A stretch of 64,000 nt of DNA from Oreocharis arfaki (lineage: Eukaryota > Chordata > Aves > Passeriformes > Paramythiidae): the NCBI GenBank assembly GCA_013398015.1, contig VZRR01011463.1:1-64000 (forward strand), written 5' to 3'. Below, piece by piece: positions 28,131 through 41,850 of the stretch (positions are counted from its first letter, which is position 1; each line of letters starts with the position of its first letter). Position numbers and translations under genes: made by a program. The notes beneath the pieces are model-generated. The model saw nothing but the letters and a program-made list of their open reading frames with translations. It had not been told where the DNA came from and searched no databases.

Positions 28131-30954
28131 CCACTGGAATACTAGAAAAAAGTGAAAATTCTCCTTTTTTTTTTAGGGGAGATGAAGAAAAATGAGAGTT
28201 GATAGTCAGATGATAAAATAAAATTTAAAAAAACAAAAATAACAGCCCTGCTCCACTTTTCCCATCTTTGAACACACCACTTTCTTCACTAACATTTAAA
28301 TTTGAAACAGAAATCCAAAATTAACTGGATAATAAGATCATCATAAAGATAGCATTACTTTCTGAATATCCTGTAACAAAGAGTAAAATTTTGTCATGGG
28401 CTTTTTTTTTCGCCACTTGGTTTTCTGCTGAGCTGATGAACGTTTAGAATCCCTGAAATCTGACTGCAAACCTTGGGCACAAGCTCACCCACCCTGCTCT
28501 TGATGAACACGCAATGTGCTTGTTCCCAGACAGAGGCTCAGAACATGCAGGTAATTTTGGGTGATCACAGACAGATACCCAAGTCTATACGAAAAAAATT
28601 GGTGCATCATGTGTAACAGGATTGTCCAAATAAAATATCTTAAGCTTCCCATTTTATTTCTTAAGATTAAGTGATCATACGCAACTGTGCAACTGCTACA
28701 CTGCTGTACCAATTACATTATGTCAATGCTATTTTTCACATAAGCAGTGTTGACAGAAATGTATACTGCAGCCCTGAGGCTGCAGAAATGTGCAAACTCC
28801 CAAATGGAGCACAATTTTATCCACATTGCTGTTTGAATAATTTGATGTTTGGTTCCTTTTTTTCCCTCTGTCTCCAGTTTTTTTATTTGTGCTTGAAGTA
28901 GAACCCCAGCCATCAAGGAATATTGTTGTAGGAGAAAACAATTAGCTCAGGGAGGAAGGAGATTACATTAAAGACATCACTGTTGTAAACTAAAGTTTGA
29001 TTGACAGCATTTTATAGCTAGGAGCTATAATTTTCATAGCTTAAAGCTAACTTTAAAAAAAAATAAATGTTCTTGGAAAAGGCAGTAAGATAAAGTGAAT
29101 TGAGATTCTACTCTTTTCATTGCTGCCTTGTCTGTGCTGCACAAAGCCTAAAAAGAGTCTGTTGAGATCATTCAATTCTGCAATTGCTATTGTTTCCATG
29201 AGGTTAAAAAATGTTAAAATATGAATTTTTATTTTATTTTTAATTTGAAAAATGTCAGTGTAATTTTTCTCTTATTCCTGTATTCTTAGATCCTACAACA
29301 GTCTCTGAAATCAATGAAAGACTGTGAGTAAGTATGTTGAAAGTTGTATTGGATCCCATATAAAGGACTTCACCTTATTTTGATTTTGATTAAGAGGAAA
29401 CATTCGATTTATGATTTTGGTTTCACATGTGGTTTCAGTGTCATAGTACATGAAGAGCAAAATGCTGAATTCAGTTTTATTGCTCTGTATACTTAGCAGG
29501 AGACTTAGAAATGGAGGATTGGACCCAAAATCCATTAGATCAGTATCCTAAAATTTACAGTCACCAGCATCTCATGGAGCAGGTTGGGCCAAAACCCTGA
29601 GTAAAGTGTATATGGGCTAAGTGTGTGCCCACAAGATGGGCAGAGAACAGATAACAGCTCTGGACACCCACAGGTAGTACCTGCAGCATCTGCTCCTCTA
29701 TCTCAGCCCTGAGACAGAATCTAAACTTAGGAACTGTTTGCACTCTGATTTTTTTCTTCCTTTCTTGTACTCAGATATTTGAACCAACAGTAGAAAGGCC
29801 TTTCATTCACAAAACCTGAAGTCCACTCCAGCTGAAGATAGAATTTCAGAGACTTTAATAGATTTAAAATATTTTGTATAGAAGAGAAATGCTTTCTGCC
29901 TACTATAAAGGAGAAAAAAAGTTAGAGGAATTACCAAACAAGTAGGAAAACCTTTCTTAAATCCACTCATTAGGCTGAGTTTTGAGAGGATTCAAACTTA
30001 TACTTCTCACCTCCCAGCAAGGTGTCGTAACACCTAAGTTAGGAGCTAATAGGAAAAAATTTGCCATCTAGCCACCCTTTTAACCTGGACCTCTGTTTAG
30101 TAAACACATACAGAAGGATGACATGCAAAAAGAAAGCACAGTAACTGGGCATACGGGTAGTAGTGCTGTGTCCCAGTCGATGTTTGTGCTCCCAGGATCT
30201 TTTCATCCCTTTACTCTTTCATACAAAATTGCAAATAATCTCTGGAAGAGGGAACAGAACAAACAGAACTTTTATAGTTACTAAAACCAGTTCAGAAAAT
30301 TCATTTTTCATCTATATAAAACATTCCATTCCTTTTTTGACTCTCACTCAATTCCTGCTTTCCTTGACTTATTATGGTGGAGTTCCCAGTCTAACCACAC
30401 ATTCTGTTGCTATTTCTTTTCATCAGTTTTGAATTTGCTTCCTTGAATTGTCATGAATGTGCCCTTGTTGCACTACTCTCTCTGAAACCTTTTTTTACTG
30501 TTTTGTGGCAGCTTTTCCCCTCTTGTCTAAGGAAACAATTCCAGCCTTTCCATTTTAATTTCTTTTACTTGCACGAGTAATTTTTTCCACAAGATAACTA
30601 ACTCGAAGAATTATTCTAAATGATACAGCATTGTATGTTTCTATAAAGGCCTTTAATATTTTCCATATGATACTTCACCCTTATACATTATAGCATGTAA
30701 CTTACATTTTAAAACACAGCTGTACGCTAAACTGCCTAGAGTGACATTTTGATGTCCCTAGACCAACTAACATAAGCTGTTAATACACGTATTGAAAGCA
30801 GCTACACCTTGTCATAATTCTCTGGAGAACGGGAAATACTCAGTATTTGATCAGATTCATTAATTAATCCATTCATGCCTATATTTCTTGCATGTTTTGT
30901 TTTTCTTCATCTCTTCAGAAATTAAATCTTACCACTCTATATGGTGCAACTACA
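28131..30954. other. Non-coding stretch with a small perfect hairpin
   Basis: Mostly unique sequence with no gene. TTATAGCT (29012-29019) and AGCTATAA (29023-29030) form a perfect 8-bp stem with a 3-base loop, inside a simple-repeat-free block around 28920-29060. Just downstream, 29290-29323 is bounded by a strong polypyrimidine-AG and a GTGAGT, discussed as a finding. T-runs occur near 28166 and 28404. Confidence 0.45.
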
Positions 30955-31125
30955 CTCTGCCTGCTGGTCTCTGTCACCGAATTTAATTGACGAATACTGT
31001 GAGCTTATCATGCTGAATATACATCCATTAGGAAGTGTAAATGGAAAGGGCAGGACAGGCAATTAATCCTCCTTTATGTGCAGGCCACAAATGTTTAATT
31101 AAAAGCAGAAATCTGCTAGGGAATA
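30955..31125. promoter_or_regulatory. Candidate developmental enhancer-like block
   Basis: Within 171 bases there are three well-formed homeodomain cores: TTTAATTGA (30982-30990), AATTAATCC (31061-31069, also containing an OTX-like TAATCC), and GTTTAATTAAAA (31093-31104). The sequence around them is mixed in composition and free of simple repeats. Such spacing resembles vertebrate conserved non-coding elements. Neither conservation nor activity can be seen from one sequence, so this is inference. Confidence 0.25.
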
Positions 31126-34100
31126 AAGTTGCTCCAGAAAACAGAACAGCTGAATCCCAGAGGTAATACAACTGTGTTCCTTGTACACTGGAGACACACA
31201 GAGTAGGAGGACTCGAGGGATGAAAGAACGGTTTGTGCTGCTCTGGAACTATTCAGTCGTCAAAGAAATTCCTCAGGAGCCATTACAATTGTGTTTGCTG
31301 ACCCTCCTCCACAGGGCAACTAAACAAAGAATCAGGCTAATAAATTATTTAAAGCATGTTCAGCTGAAATTGCATGTTCAAAGATACATGAAAAACACAA
31401 ACATCCAATGGAAAATGGTGGATGACACAAAATCCAGTACAAACAGGGAAGACCCTCTTGTTCCCTGGCTGCTATTACCGGACAAAAATACTTGCAGTAG
31501 GGGTTCTGATCTAGTACCTAGGAGGTATAAAACATTTCTAAAGTTCAGAATAAAAGAAACAGAAGCAACTAGTGCCAAGTCTGCCCTTCAGAGTCCTGGA
31601 GCACCATGCGATAAATGCCTTGTACAAGGAGTGAAACGAGGTCTAACTTGCACTCCCAGCTACGTTCATAGGTGGAGAACAGCAAGAGCTCTGGGCTGAG
31701 TTTGATAACTGGGGAATAACGGTGTGTATTATTGCAACAGCTGGTTTTGTGAAAGTTTGAGGAAAGGCTTAGAAGAAAGTGAGGGGTCTTTATGTCCGAC
31801 TTCAGCTGTTAACTCCAGTTTTCGCAAAATCCCTACTGCCAGGAGGCAAAGCTTTAGCAGGAGATGTATCATTTCTGGTTGGAGCAAAAACTGTATGGAC
31901 TCATCTTCAGGCACCACTGTTACAACCATGAATACTGTTTTAACATGCTCTCAAAATCAGAAATAAACATTTTGTTTGCAACTTATTTTTGCAACGATAC
32001 CACAGTCAAGACAAGACAGTGCCCCCCCAAATTCTGTGTAATTAGAATAGCCGTAATACATGAGGATTTTCTAAACACTATGTGAAGGATGAAGTGTCTG
32101 AAACATTCCTGACCTACCAGAAGAATTGTGAACATCTATGGGAAGGATGTGTAAAAGAAAATTATTCAGTCAACTGATGGAATTTACAGATCCATAAATG
32201 CCATTAAACTTAGTAAAACGAAAACCTCAAGCAGCTACCCTTCAGAACACCACACATGCTGCTATGGATTCAAGTCAGTGACACAGAATTAGAACAACAG
32301 TGAAAACCTTTGGAAGCACATTACTTAGGTAGATTGCTAAAACCAGATTCTACTTGTGTTATTTTCACTGTGAAGTGGTTATTCATCTGACATACAGGTA
32401 AGCAGAATGCAAACTAATAAACTATTTAAAAATATGAATGTAAGAAACACGAGTGTAAGGTACCTAAGAAGACAAGCTGAGGAGAATGCACTCAGATTAA
32501 TGTCTAAATAGGGTGCAAGACCATGTTCTATTTACCTGAGCTACTCGATTACAATTTGGACTACTTTAAAACCCTAAGTAGGCAAGACAACAGGTTTAGT
32601 TCCAAGCTATACTGCTGATACTTCAGTTCTATTCTCCATTTTATGAATCTACCATAAATACTGAAATATCAGTAAAGTCTCAATTTCCTACTCCTTCCTA
32701 GAGCTCAACCAATCAGGCTTGTGCTGCCCTGTGACTTCTGCTTCTTGTGCCGTGTCTTGTTTCTACTCCTGCACGCCAAAAACTTGCTTACTTATTTTTC
32801 CTGCCATTGCTCCTCATTAGTGGAGACTAAGCAGGTCTGTTTTCAAGGAAATGGAGCTACTACAGTCCTGGAACTGACCAAAATATGGCCATTTTTTCAG
32901 AACATAAATCTGAACAAATCATAAAGTTTAGCTTTACAATAATTTTTTCCACTATGTTAGACCAGATGTGGTACTAAGCAGCAGAAGTCAAATATCAGCT
33001 CTGGCACTCAGGAATATATATAAGATTTTGATTTTCAGATCCATCTCTAATAAATTATTTTTTGCACACACTTCTCCCAAGTTAGCATCAAACCCATAAA
33101 GGATCTCCAAAACCAAAGTAAAACCCCAAAAGCCATACACAAGATAAGCAATCCTCAATTCAGTTGCTGAACAATTACTGTTGCAATAACCATAGAGAGG
33201 AACACAGATTGAAAACAATAATATTCAGGTCTCAAGAGATAAAGAGGAAGAACACATCAGTAAGCGTGTTAGACCCATTCTCTTGAGGGAAGCATCCACA
33301 TTTGTTCTTGGATTTTCATTACTTGTATCCTCTGATGTGTACACATCCAAGCAGATTTTGTTCTGAAGATAGTCTGCCATTTATTAATGGAAAAACAGAG
33401 ACTGCTTAGCAAGTGAGGTGCCACTGCTTCCTGAATCTTCCTGAAGTGTTGTATTTGCACATACAATATTCTTTGAAAAAAGGAAATAGGGTAAAAAAAC
33501 AGCTGCAAGGACAATGGAAACTTTCAGAGCTGGGCCATTGCATTGTCTTTATTTTGCTAAAAAAATTTTGATGAATAGTTACTAGTTTTAATTTTTTTTT
33601 TCAGTGTGCTTGCCAGTTAGGTAGATTGAACAGCAAAATGGACCTGTAGCTGTTCATCAGGGGCCAGACATCTTCAGATATAGCTAAGGTATATCACTTC
33701 TGTAAGCAGTTTTTTACAGAATAATGAAAGCATTTGAGGAATAAAAGTGATGCTAAAAGAATGCTTCCAAAAAAACTGGAATGGTGCCATTTCCACATAT
33801 TCAGGGTGGTGTTCAAACAAACTGGAATATGAATTAATCCAACGGAACATGGATTAGCCAAAGGAATTAAATAAATAATTAGAGGTGGTTGCGATGTTCA
33901 ATAATTTAGGTTATTTGTTGCAGGGAGTCTTAGAACAAGAAAATTATGTACAGATTACTTTTTTCACTGTAAAGGATGTAAATCTAATGCCCTTCTGTAT
34001 TGCAGATTAAAACAGTTTATTGAAAAATACAAGTGGAATCTTCTTGTTTCATAAAATGATGTAATACTCTTTTTTTTAAACAAAGGATAAGTGATTTTAA

Positions 34101-37100
34101 CCAAAATATAGAAGACAATGATCTGTTAAGAATTAATTAGAATATAATGTGCATCAGTTATTAGAGCGTGGGAAGTCCAGGAGCTCCAGGCTGGCTGCTT
34201 TGCATTTCATAAGTGGGCTAAATTTCGTAAAGAACTATTTCTTACCCTAAGCAGGTTGTTTCAGATAACTATGCCTTACAACAGGCACCAAAATTGGTGT
34301 CTCAGTCCCTAATCACACTTGTGTGCTCTGCAGGAGGATGGCTGGGAAATCTTTTGTTGGTAATACTTTCTGTTCAACCTGCCACTGTTAGCTGAGGGAC
34401 ACGCTATTTCATTGTGCCTCTCTTCCTGGCAGCCTGCACGGTGATTGCACACAGTAGCTAGAGACAAGTGGAATAAAAGTTCTGGGATTGTGAATAGGAA
34501 AGACCAACAGTTTGTAAATTAATCTCTTCTTCTCATGGTAACAAACAAGTGAAGTATTTATGAAAAAAAAAAAGGCAGTTTTATACCAGTTCCGTCTCCC
34601 TGCACACTGAATAATGTCAACCTATTATGAAAGGTTTTGTACTATTCAAACAGTAAATGAGCTCCAGCTCCTTCCTGGAGTTCATTATTATATAAACTTG
34701 ACTTTTATGGGTGTCCGAATGAAAATAAAAGGATTTTTGAGGAAGAGATGCCAAATTCAGCTGGAGATTAGTGTGCTTTATTCCCCTGCTCCTATTGTAC
34801 ATGACATTGAAGAAGAAACTCCTAGATCAATCCCAAAATGTGGTTCCTTAGTGAGGTTGGACTGCTTACAGCACGTAGCATGCGAGTCATGGCTGAGAGG
34901 AAAAAGAAAAACACAGCCCACGGAATGTGGACACAGAAACTGTTTTTCCTTACTATAAAAGTCAATCCCATTATTGCCATGACAGCTACTATTTTTTCTT
35001 CTGTTTTCCTGAACCAAATCTTCAGAAAGATCATAATACCGATGTTTAACTGCGGGCAACTTCTATTTTTTTTTAATGGAAAAAGGATTCTTGTTAAAAT
35101 GCAGGAACAATTTCTCACTTCAGCATCTAGGTAATTAATGCATGTGAGGTGCAGAGTTCTTCAGAAAAGCCAGGCCTGATAGTCAAAACAAAAGTCCTTT
35201 GCAGAGTCTACATCAGAGGGTTATTAATAGTGTATACCAGGAGTTATGCTCACCTTTCCCAACAACATTAAAGGAGATATTAAATGAGTGTTCCTAGCTC
35301 AAGCACTGGGGCTAATGTTCTGAAAATGAACACAGTTAATCAACTGTGGCATAAATAAGGCAGTTTTAACCATCAAACATGTACAATTAATGAACTCTCA
35401 CAGATTAGGTCTGCAAAGTTGTTACATGTATAGATAACTGCATATTCACTGTGAGAATGAGGACAAGAAACACTGAATGACGAGACCAATCAGACCAATC
35501 TGGAACTCCTAAAAATCTACAAATTAAGTGATAATTCAACTGCTATTGTTATTTATTTTAACTGATGATTTTCTGAACATAAAATTTCAGAGCAAGATTG
35601 GAACTCAGGTAAATGTATCCCTAGTCATGCAAGATTTCTTCCAAACATATTTTTTAAAACTGCTATTTAAATAAAGGAAAACCTCAATGACAGGATTTAA
35701 TCATGAGAAACTATTCCAAAGTATAATAATATGTCATCACTAAGGCTTTTTTCCCCCTACAACTAGGATTCTTTTTTTTCAAAAAAAATAATTTTGGCTA
35801 GGTTTTTTCAGTTCCGATTTTCCCAGTTATGGTTCCCTTTTATCCAAGTCTGACTTCTTCGCCCTCCCTGGAATTTCCATGTAACAAATCCAAATCTGGT
35901 TCCAGATGCTTCATGTGGGAAAGGGGGTGCAGGAAACAGGTGGATTCATACTCATAATGTGCAGCAACATGGATAAAGGTTCTGAAACTAGCATGAACTT
36001 TGTGCAAACAGGTAAAGAAAATAGAGGTACATTTCCATTAAAACTAAGGAATAGCCATTTTGATCTTTTTAACAAAGGAGAAAACTGAAGAGCAATGCCC
36101 TGAATGTGCCATATGTGTTCTCTTAACAGCTGTTCTTTTAGACTCAGGTCCAGCTAACTTGTGAAAAGCTGCTGTTTCGATCAGTTCCCAGAAAAACCAC
36201 AACACATCCTTTAAGTGATGAGAAGCACAAGAAACGTTCCCGTACCCCAGTTAATTTCCTCTAACACAGTGATTTCTGTTCCTACATCTAAATGGATCAT
36301 CTCTTAGAAACGTTAAGACTACCACAGAGAAAATTGTGCTTCATGTATTTTTTATGCAGTAATAAATTTGCCAGCATGATACAGGAGTGTTTTGCAAGAG
36401 GGCCGAATTTTACTCCAGAGTAATGGGCCGCATTACACTGTCAGCCTAAGGGAGAGACAGTTCTGTGACAGGTCATGAAGTAGAGTGCATGATAACTCTT
36501 ACGCCTTTTCCCAACATGAAGCCTACATTAAAAGGAGTAACCAGAAATAAGAGGACTGTACTTAGCAGTACACAATGTATTTCAAAGCAAGTTATTTCAT
36601 ATACTTTCCATCTAATATGTCCCTCTCTCTGAGCATCAACTCAGATGTTCAGCACTACGTCAAAGACTATTTATGCTGAGGCAGAAGTCCATAAAGATGA
36701 GACAACTTGAAGTACTCCATAAATAATTTTGGAATGAAAAGATCCTGAATTCAATCTATTGATACACTAATACACTACAGATGCAGTCTCAAAGAGATGA
36801 AATGGCATTTATGTCTCACATGGAATAAATTTTTAAAATTGTTACAGTGTATTAATTTAGTACTTCAGCCAGTTAAAGCAGGAACCACTACACAAAACAA
36901 GGAGGAGGAATAATTTCAATAGATACAGGATACGATCTGCAGAGCCATGAAGCAGTAAAAAACTTTCTGCATTTCCAAAATTAGGACCACCAACAGGAGA
37001 AACACATGGGATGCAAGTTAGGAACTTACAGAGCAACTAATATATTAATACATTCCCATACAGGAACTAATCAGACCACAAATTTTACCTATTTAATTTG

Positions 37101-40100
37101 TGTAAGGTCAGACTATAGACAATACTCTTATTTACCAAGAATGACAAAAACTATTTAGAAGACAATACACTAATAAATACACAACCATGGGGAGGCTCTG
37201 ACTTATGACATCTGGCTGGGTTTTTTTGAGATAAGATGCAGTCCTGTAAATCCATCACAATACTTGAATGCAACTACTGGCAGGTGCAAAGGGATTCAGG
37301 ACATGACCCAGCATTGAAAAAAAAAGCCTTGTAAATCTACAGAATGCTTTTATCACCTTTTTGCATATTGGCATGATGTACAGGACTGTAGTGTTATGCA
37401 TAGGTTTAAAACCCTTTTTAGTGTCACTCAGAGGTCCTTCTCACTGGCTCTGAGGTATTTTACCAATTCTGTCTTGAAGAGCTGTGCAGAAAACAACCTC
37501 AAAATCAACTTGTACATCCCTTTCTGCTGTTGGAGTAATTCACAAAACAATATAAGAGCATCGAAGAACCTAAAGACCACCCCTATTTTACAACCCTGCA
37601 ACCTCAAGACCTCCTCAATGTCTGATGGCATCTACAATTACAAGATCAGACAAGACCCATGAAGGATTCATAAAATGAATGTAGCATGTCTTACGTAGCA
37701 GTATGAAGCCATTCAGTAAAAGCAGATGTATCAACAACATAAATGCAGCTGTTTGAAAAAATAAGGCAGATTTTTCTCATTCCTGACCTGTAAGCTTTAG
37801 CTGCCAGAAGATAAGACTTTGTAAAGCACCAAAGGAACTAAAGGACACTGCTGATCAAGAGAGTGGCAAAAGGAAAGGACAGATAGAAGCTTACAAGTCA
37901 TGAGCATAAACGAGGCTGTAAGTGGGAAAACTAAAGAATCAGTAGACTTTTCTCAAAACTGAGATAAAGCTGTGACTAGCGCTTCATCACAGATACACAT
38001 TAAAGACCCCTTAACACAACTTTTCTTCATTAATAAGATCCAGGCCAATCTCAGCAAAAGTTTTTTTTTGTTAATGCAACTTTGATTCAAAGCAATTGGA
38101 AAAAACACTGTGGTTTCTAGAGCTATGTAGTCTAACCAAATGTGGGCAGATCCTGCTGATAATAGAATGATTTAACTGAAATGAATTTCAATAATCAAAA
38201 ATAAACTAGGCTCCAGACCAGTCTGAATGAAAGAAAACTTTAAAAACATCAATTATTTGTTGCAGCATAGTTAAATATTAATGCATCCTCTTTATACTCC
38301 TTCCAGTCAATCACTTTAAAAATGTCAAAAGATGGGGTGAGAAAGGAAATAAAGTGTAATGTCTGGCTAACTTCCCCTCTGTGTCATATCCAAACACTGA
38401 AAAGGCCCAAATAATTTACACATATGTAAGAGGACAAAACCTGGACTTCTTAAGTGCATAGCAAAGCCCAGGCTGGACTTCAGCCCTTCTTTGTGACATC
38501 CTGCTGGAGCAAGTCTTAAGGAGAGCTGCCTAATTCCATTCAATGGCACAAAGAGAAACAGCCACCTTTCCACCACCCCACAGGAATCACAGGGGAAGTT
38601 AACAAAAGGAATAGTAGGAACCAGCAGACCTCTCCTGGCACACGGGTGAAACCTCTCCTCACAGCTCAAACTCCCACACCACACTGCACTACAGCAGCTG
38701 GAAGTCCTGAAAGAGGAGGAACAGCCCTTCCCAGCTGAAACCTATACAGCTTGACCTGCAAAGACGCCTGGTTGCCATCTTGTAAACATGTTCGACATTT
38801 TTTTTTGTGTTCAGACTAGGGTATTTTTCCCTTTTTCCCCCATCTTCCTAACCAAAGCCTATGCATCCCTGGAGTTCCCAAGAGAGGGAGAAGATTGAGC
38901 AGAAGGGTTTAAGGAGGTCAGCGCAGGATGATACTCTCTCCAGTATCATCTGCTAGGAGGTATCACACCACTCCTACACTTCAGAAACCCTGACAGCTTC
39001 TCAGAGATGTTTGTAATCTGGTCAGCCTACTTCAGCTTGCTGGTTACATCACATTTGCAGGAGACAGTATCTTCAAAGCACTCCTTACCCTGTGAGCTAT
39101 TTGGCAAAGGAGAATGATGACAACTCTTCTTCCTCTGGCTAGCCCAAGAAACCTCTGTTTCCTTTGCTCTTTAGATGTTCTGACCAAAATAATAATGAAA
39201 AAAAGTATATTTGAATTGCTCCAGTGCTCTTTTCTTTCACCTGCAGTATCTGGGTAAAATCTAAAGTCAATGAAGACATTTCAAGGCATTTTCAAATATC
39301 TGTTTTGTCATATATAATATCTTCTAAATACAAGTATTGCACCGATTAGCCTGTACTTTCCTAGTTTTCTTGTTCGGGACTGTGTTCCAGCAATGTTCCC
39401 AATAACAGCCAGCGCCCCTGAAACCCTTCCACACGTGGAGCAGCCAGCTTGTCCTTCCACAGTCAAGTCATAGGAAAGAAGGCAGCAGTGACATGAAATT
39501 TTTACTACCCCAGCCATCTCTTGCTTTCAGCAAGTTCTATCTACGTGCTTCTGAGAGGCATGTGTAGATAGCAGGCACCTCAAGCCAATTCAGAGGCCAT
39601 CCTTTTTCCTTAGCCAAGAAAAATGCTTCCGTTCCAGTTTTCCATTTGTCTTTGGTCACCGGGACAAGCTGCAATTTTGTTCCACAAGGCATCCAGAAGT
39701 TGCCTGCAGCAAATAGTCAGGGATTCCCCTGGAAGGGAGACTCAAGTACAACATAATGAGATTTTCCTTGCACTTTGCCTCCATCTGCTGCCTTCAGCAG
39801 TGTTGTCCTCCCATAAACCACTGCCTACTTCATCATTTGCTGCCTCATAAAATCCGAGGGGGAAACATCTCCCTGGTGTAGGTCTCTGACTGCAGAAGCA
39901 CCTCCAGGACTCAACTGATGGTCTAGAATAAAAGAAAAGATTATTAACAAGGTTTGCAGAAATACAAAATAATGCAAAAAGAGAGGAAGAAATGAATACT
40001 AAAGACGTTGCATTTTCCCACTTTGTGCAGTAATAACGCTTAGATTAGACCATTGAAACATCAGGGTCAATGTGGACAAACTAATCTTTTGTCACAGACT

Positions 40101-41279
40101 AAAGTTTCTTGTGGCAGCCTACACATCCAGTTTTCTATGGCCATTTACAAGCAATAAACATCTCCTTACTGTGGAGGATCTTCTGATACAAAAATTGCAT
40201 TTGTTGAGTCTCCACTAACACTGAGAGGGACTTTGCCTTCTGGATCACACTGAAATTGCAAATTCCTTCAGTTTAAAACACTGTAACAGTAAATTGGGGC
40301 ACATTCCTCCTCAAGGGTCATTTCTGCAAAATGACAAGTTTTTTCCCAAACACACTTGAGCAGTGAGGACAAGCTAGGTTCTTACAGACATGCAGCTGCT
40401 CACTAAGAAAGGAGTCATTGTCTTCCTTCTATATTTCCAATGTCATCTATCATCCTTAATGGTTTCCCCAACTATTTTTGTGCAGACATTACCATTAATA
40501 ATGTGTCCTCCCAGCCCAGTTTACAAGAATGCAAAATTATCAAACTACAGATCGTTGTTATTAATATAGGACACCACATAGGTGCATAAAATTTGAGCTG
40601 AGCTGAGCTTTCTTCGGGCTTTCCATCTGATATTTTGCCTGAAACAAACAAAGAACTATTTTATACTACCTCTTCTTCTATTTTGAGGAGAAAAAAGTAA
40701 GTATAATTCACATAATTTTATGCTGTCTCTTAATACATTTTTAACAGTACATTTTGCAGGATATTTTATTCTGCTGTAATTTGATGTTGAAGCCAGTTGT
40801 ACATTTTTTTTTCTGAAATCTTGATTGTGTTGATTATAATGAAAAAGACTTCCTTTGGGGATTTTGACTTTTTTTCATTAATTTAATCTAAATTGTTCAA
40901 GCCATTTATTTTACACTCTTTGCAAATAACACAGCAAATATAAAGCTTTCTCAGCTAGACTTGCCAGTGTTTTTCCAATACAGACACTCCATCTCACAGT
41001 ACAGTCCATGTAATATACAGACAACTTAATCATTTCTGCCTCATTCCTTCAGTGTCCAAAGATTATGTCTCATACAGGATGACAGCTGTATAATTTTTTT
41101 ACATAATCTGCACACATCTCCACAAATACAAACAGTCATTCACGTAAGATGCAACAAAGCAAATGAAAACACCTCAATTTATATCCAGTTTACCATATTC
41201 ATTAGTCAGAATTGACACACAGCCACCATAATCCTAAAATCTAGTAAATGCTTTGAACAAAATAAATTTTCAGGTCTAC
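31126..41279. other. Unique non-coding sequence
   Basis: This 10-kb stretch holds the longest open frame of the window (31220-31699 from its first ATG, 159 codons). Its translation has no domain or signal I recognise, and no convincing splice or promoter context, so I do not call it a gene. The slightly GC-richer 38430-38770 interval may be a decayed mobile-element fragment, but I cannot assign a family. No RNA gene is seen. Confidence 0.5.
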
Positions 41280-41284
41280 CTGCC
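41280..41284. repeat. Left target-site duplication of the solo LTR
   Basis: The five bases CTGCC directly precede the LTR and recur exactly after it at 41846-41850. The match stops at five bases on both sides. This length is typical of ERVL-type integrations. An intact duplication shows that the two LTR ends belong to one insertion and were not created by later rearrangement. Confidence 0.9.
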
Positions 41285-41845
41285 TGTTGTGGTTTAAGCC
41301 CAGCTGGAAATTAGGCACCATGCGGCCACTGTCTCGACCCCCCTCTCTCCCCCCCACCTCAGTGGATTGGGAAGAAGAATCAAGGTAAAACTTGTAGGTT
41401 GAGATTAGTGTCGTAATTGACAGTAAAGTAAAATACAGTAATAGTGGTAAATTATAATAATATTTGTAATAAAAAGGGAAAAACCAGTGATGCACAATGC
41501 AGTTGCTCACCACCCACTGACTGATGCCAGACCCCCTTCCCAGACCCAGGCTGGCCACCCTCCCAGGTAACTCCCTCCAGCTGATGTGCTGGGCATGACG
41601 TGGTGCGCAATATCCCTCTGGTCAGTTTGGGTCACCAGCTCTGCTCCCTCCCAGTTTCTGTTGTGTACCTCCTCACTGGCAGAGCATGAGCCAAAGAAAG
41701 ATGTCCTTGACTCAGGGTAAACATGACTTAGCAAAAAACCAAAACATCAGTGTGTTACCAACACCATTCTCATTCCGAATCTAAAACACAGCACTGTAAC
41801 AGCTACTGAGAGAAAAATAACTCTACCCGAGATGAAACCAGGACA
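41285..41845 (-). mobile_element. Solo ERVL-like endogenous retroviral LTR
   Basis: This 561-bp element starts TGTTGTGGTTTA and ends AACCAGGACA on the plus strand. It therefore has TG...CA termini and an imperfect terminal inverted repeat. I recognise the overall sequence as a long terminal repeat common in bird genomes: a C-rich tract near 41338, a TAATA-rich stretch near 41440-41470, and the GATGCACAATGCA segment near 41490. By comparison with the family, the sense direction is the minus strand. In that orientation the TATAAA-containing promoter stretch near 41580 is degraded, so the promoter is probably weak or dead. No gag, pol or env sequence lies alongside, consistent with LTR-LTR recombination leaving a solo LTR. 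The minus-strand open frames at 41241-41558 and 41507-41734 are translations of this element, not genes. The exact subfamily is not determined. Confidence 0.88.
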
Positions 41846-41850
41846 CTGCC
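41846..41850. repeat. Right target-site duplication of the solo LTR
   Basis: CTGCC, identical to the five bases at 41280-41284, directly follows the LTR terminus GGACA. It is the second copy of the host target site. Confidence 0.9.

Noticed and set aside
28434..28470. CTGATGA...CTGA as a C/D-box snoRNA
   Set aside because: The C-box purine is missing, the box spacing is too short and there is no terminal stem.
31181..31699. Longest open frame in the window (172 codons; 159 from its first ATG at 31220)
   Set aside because: It starts at a TTG in the longer version, has no recognisable domain, no clear codon bias and no promoter or splice context. A frame of this length is plausible by chance in 64 kb.
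38367..38684. 105-codon minus-strand frame in a GC-richer patch
   Set aside because: It contains many cysteines and leucines but no motif I recognise. It may be an old repeat, but no family could be named.
39772..39790. Second CTCF-like site (CTCCATCTGCTGCC)
   Set aside because: It lacks the GCGCC part of the core that carries much of the specificity, so it is too weak to list.
41241..41734. Two minus-strand frames of 105 and 75 codons
   Set aside because: They lie mostly inside the solo LTR, a non-coding regulatory repeat.
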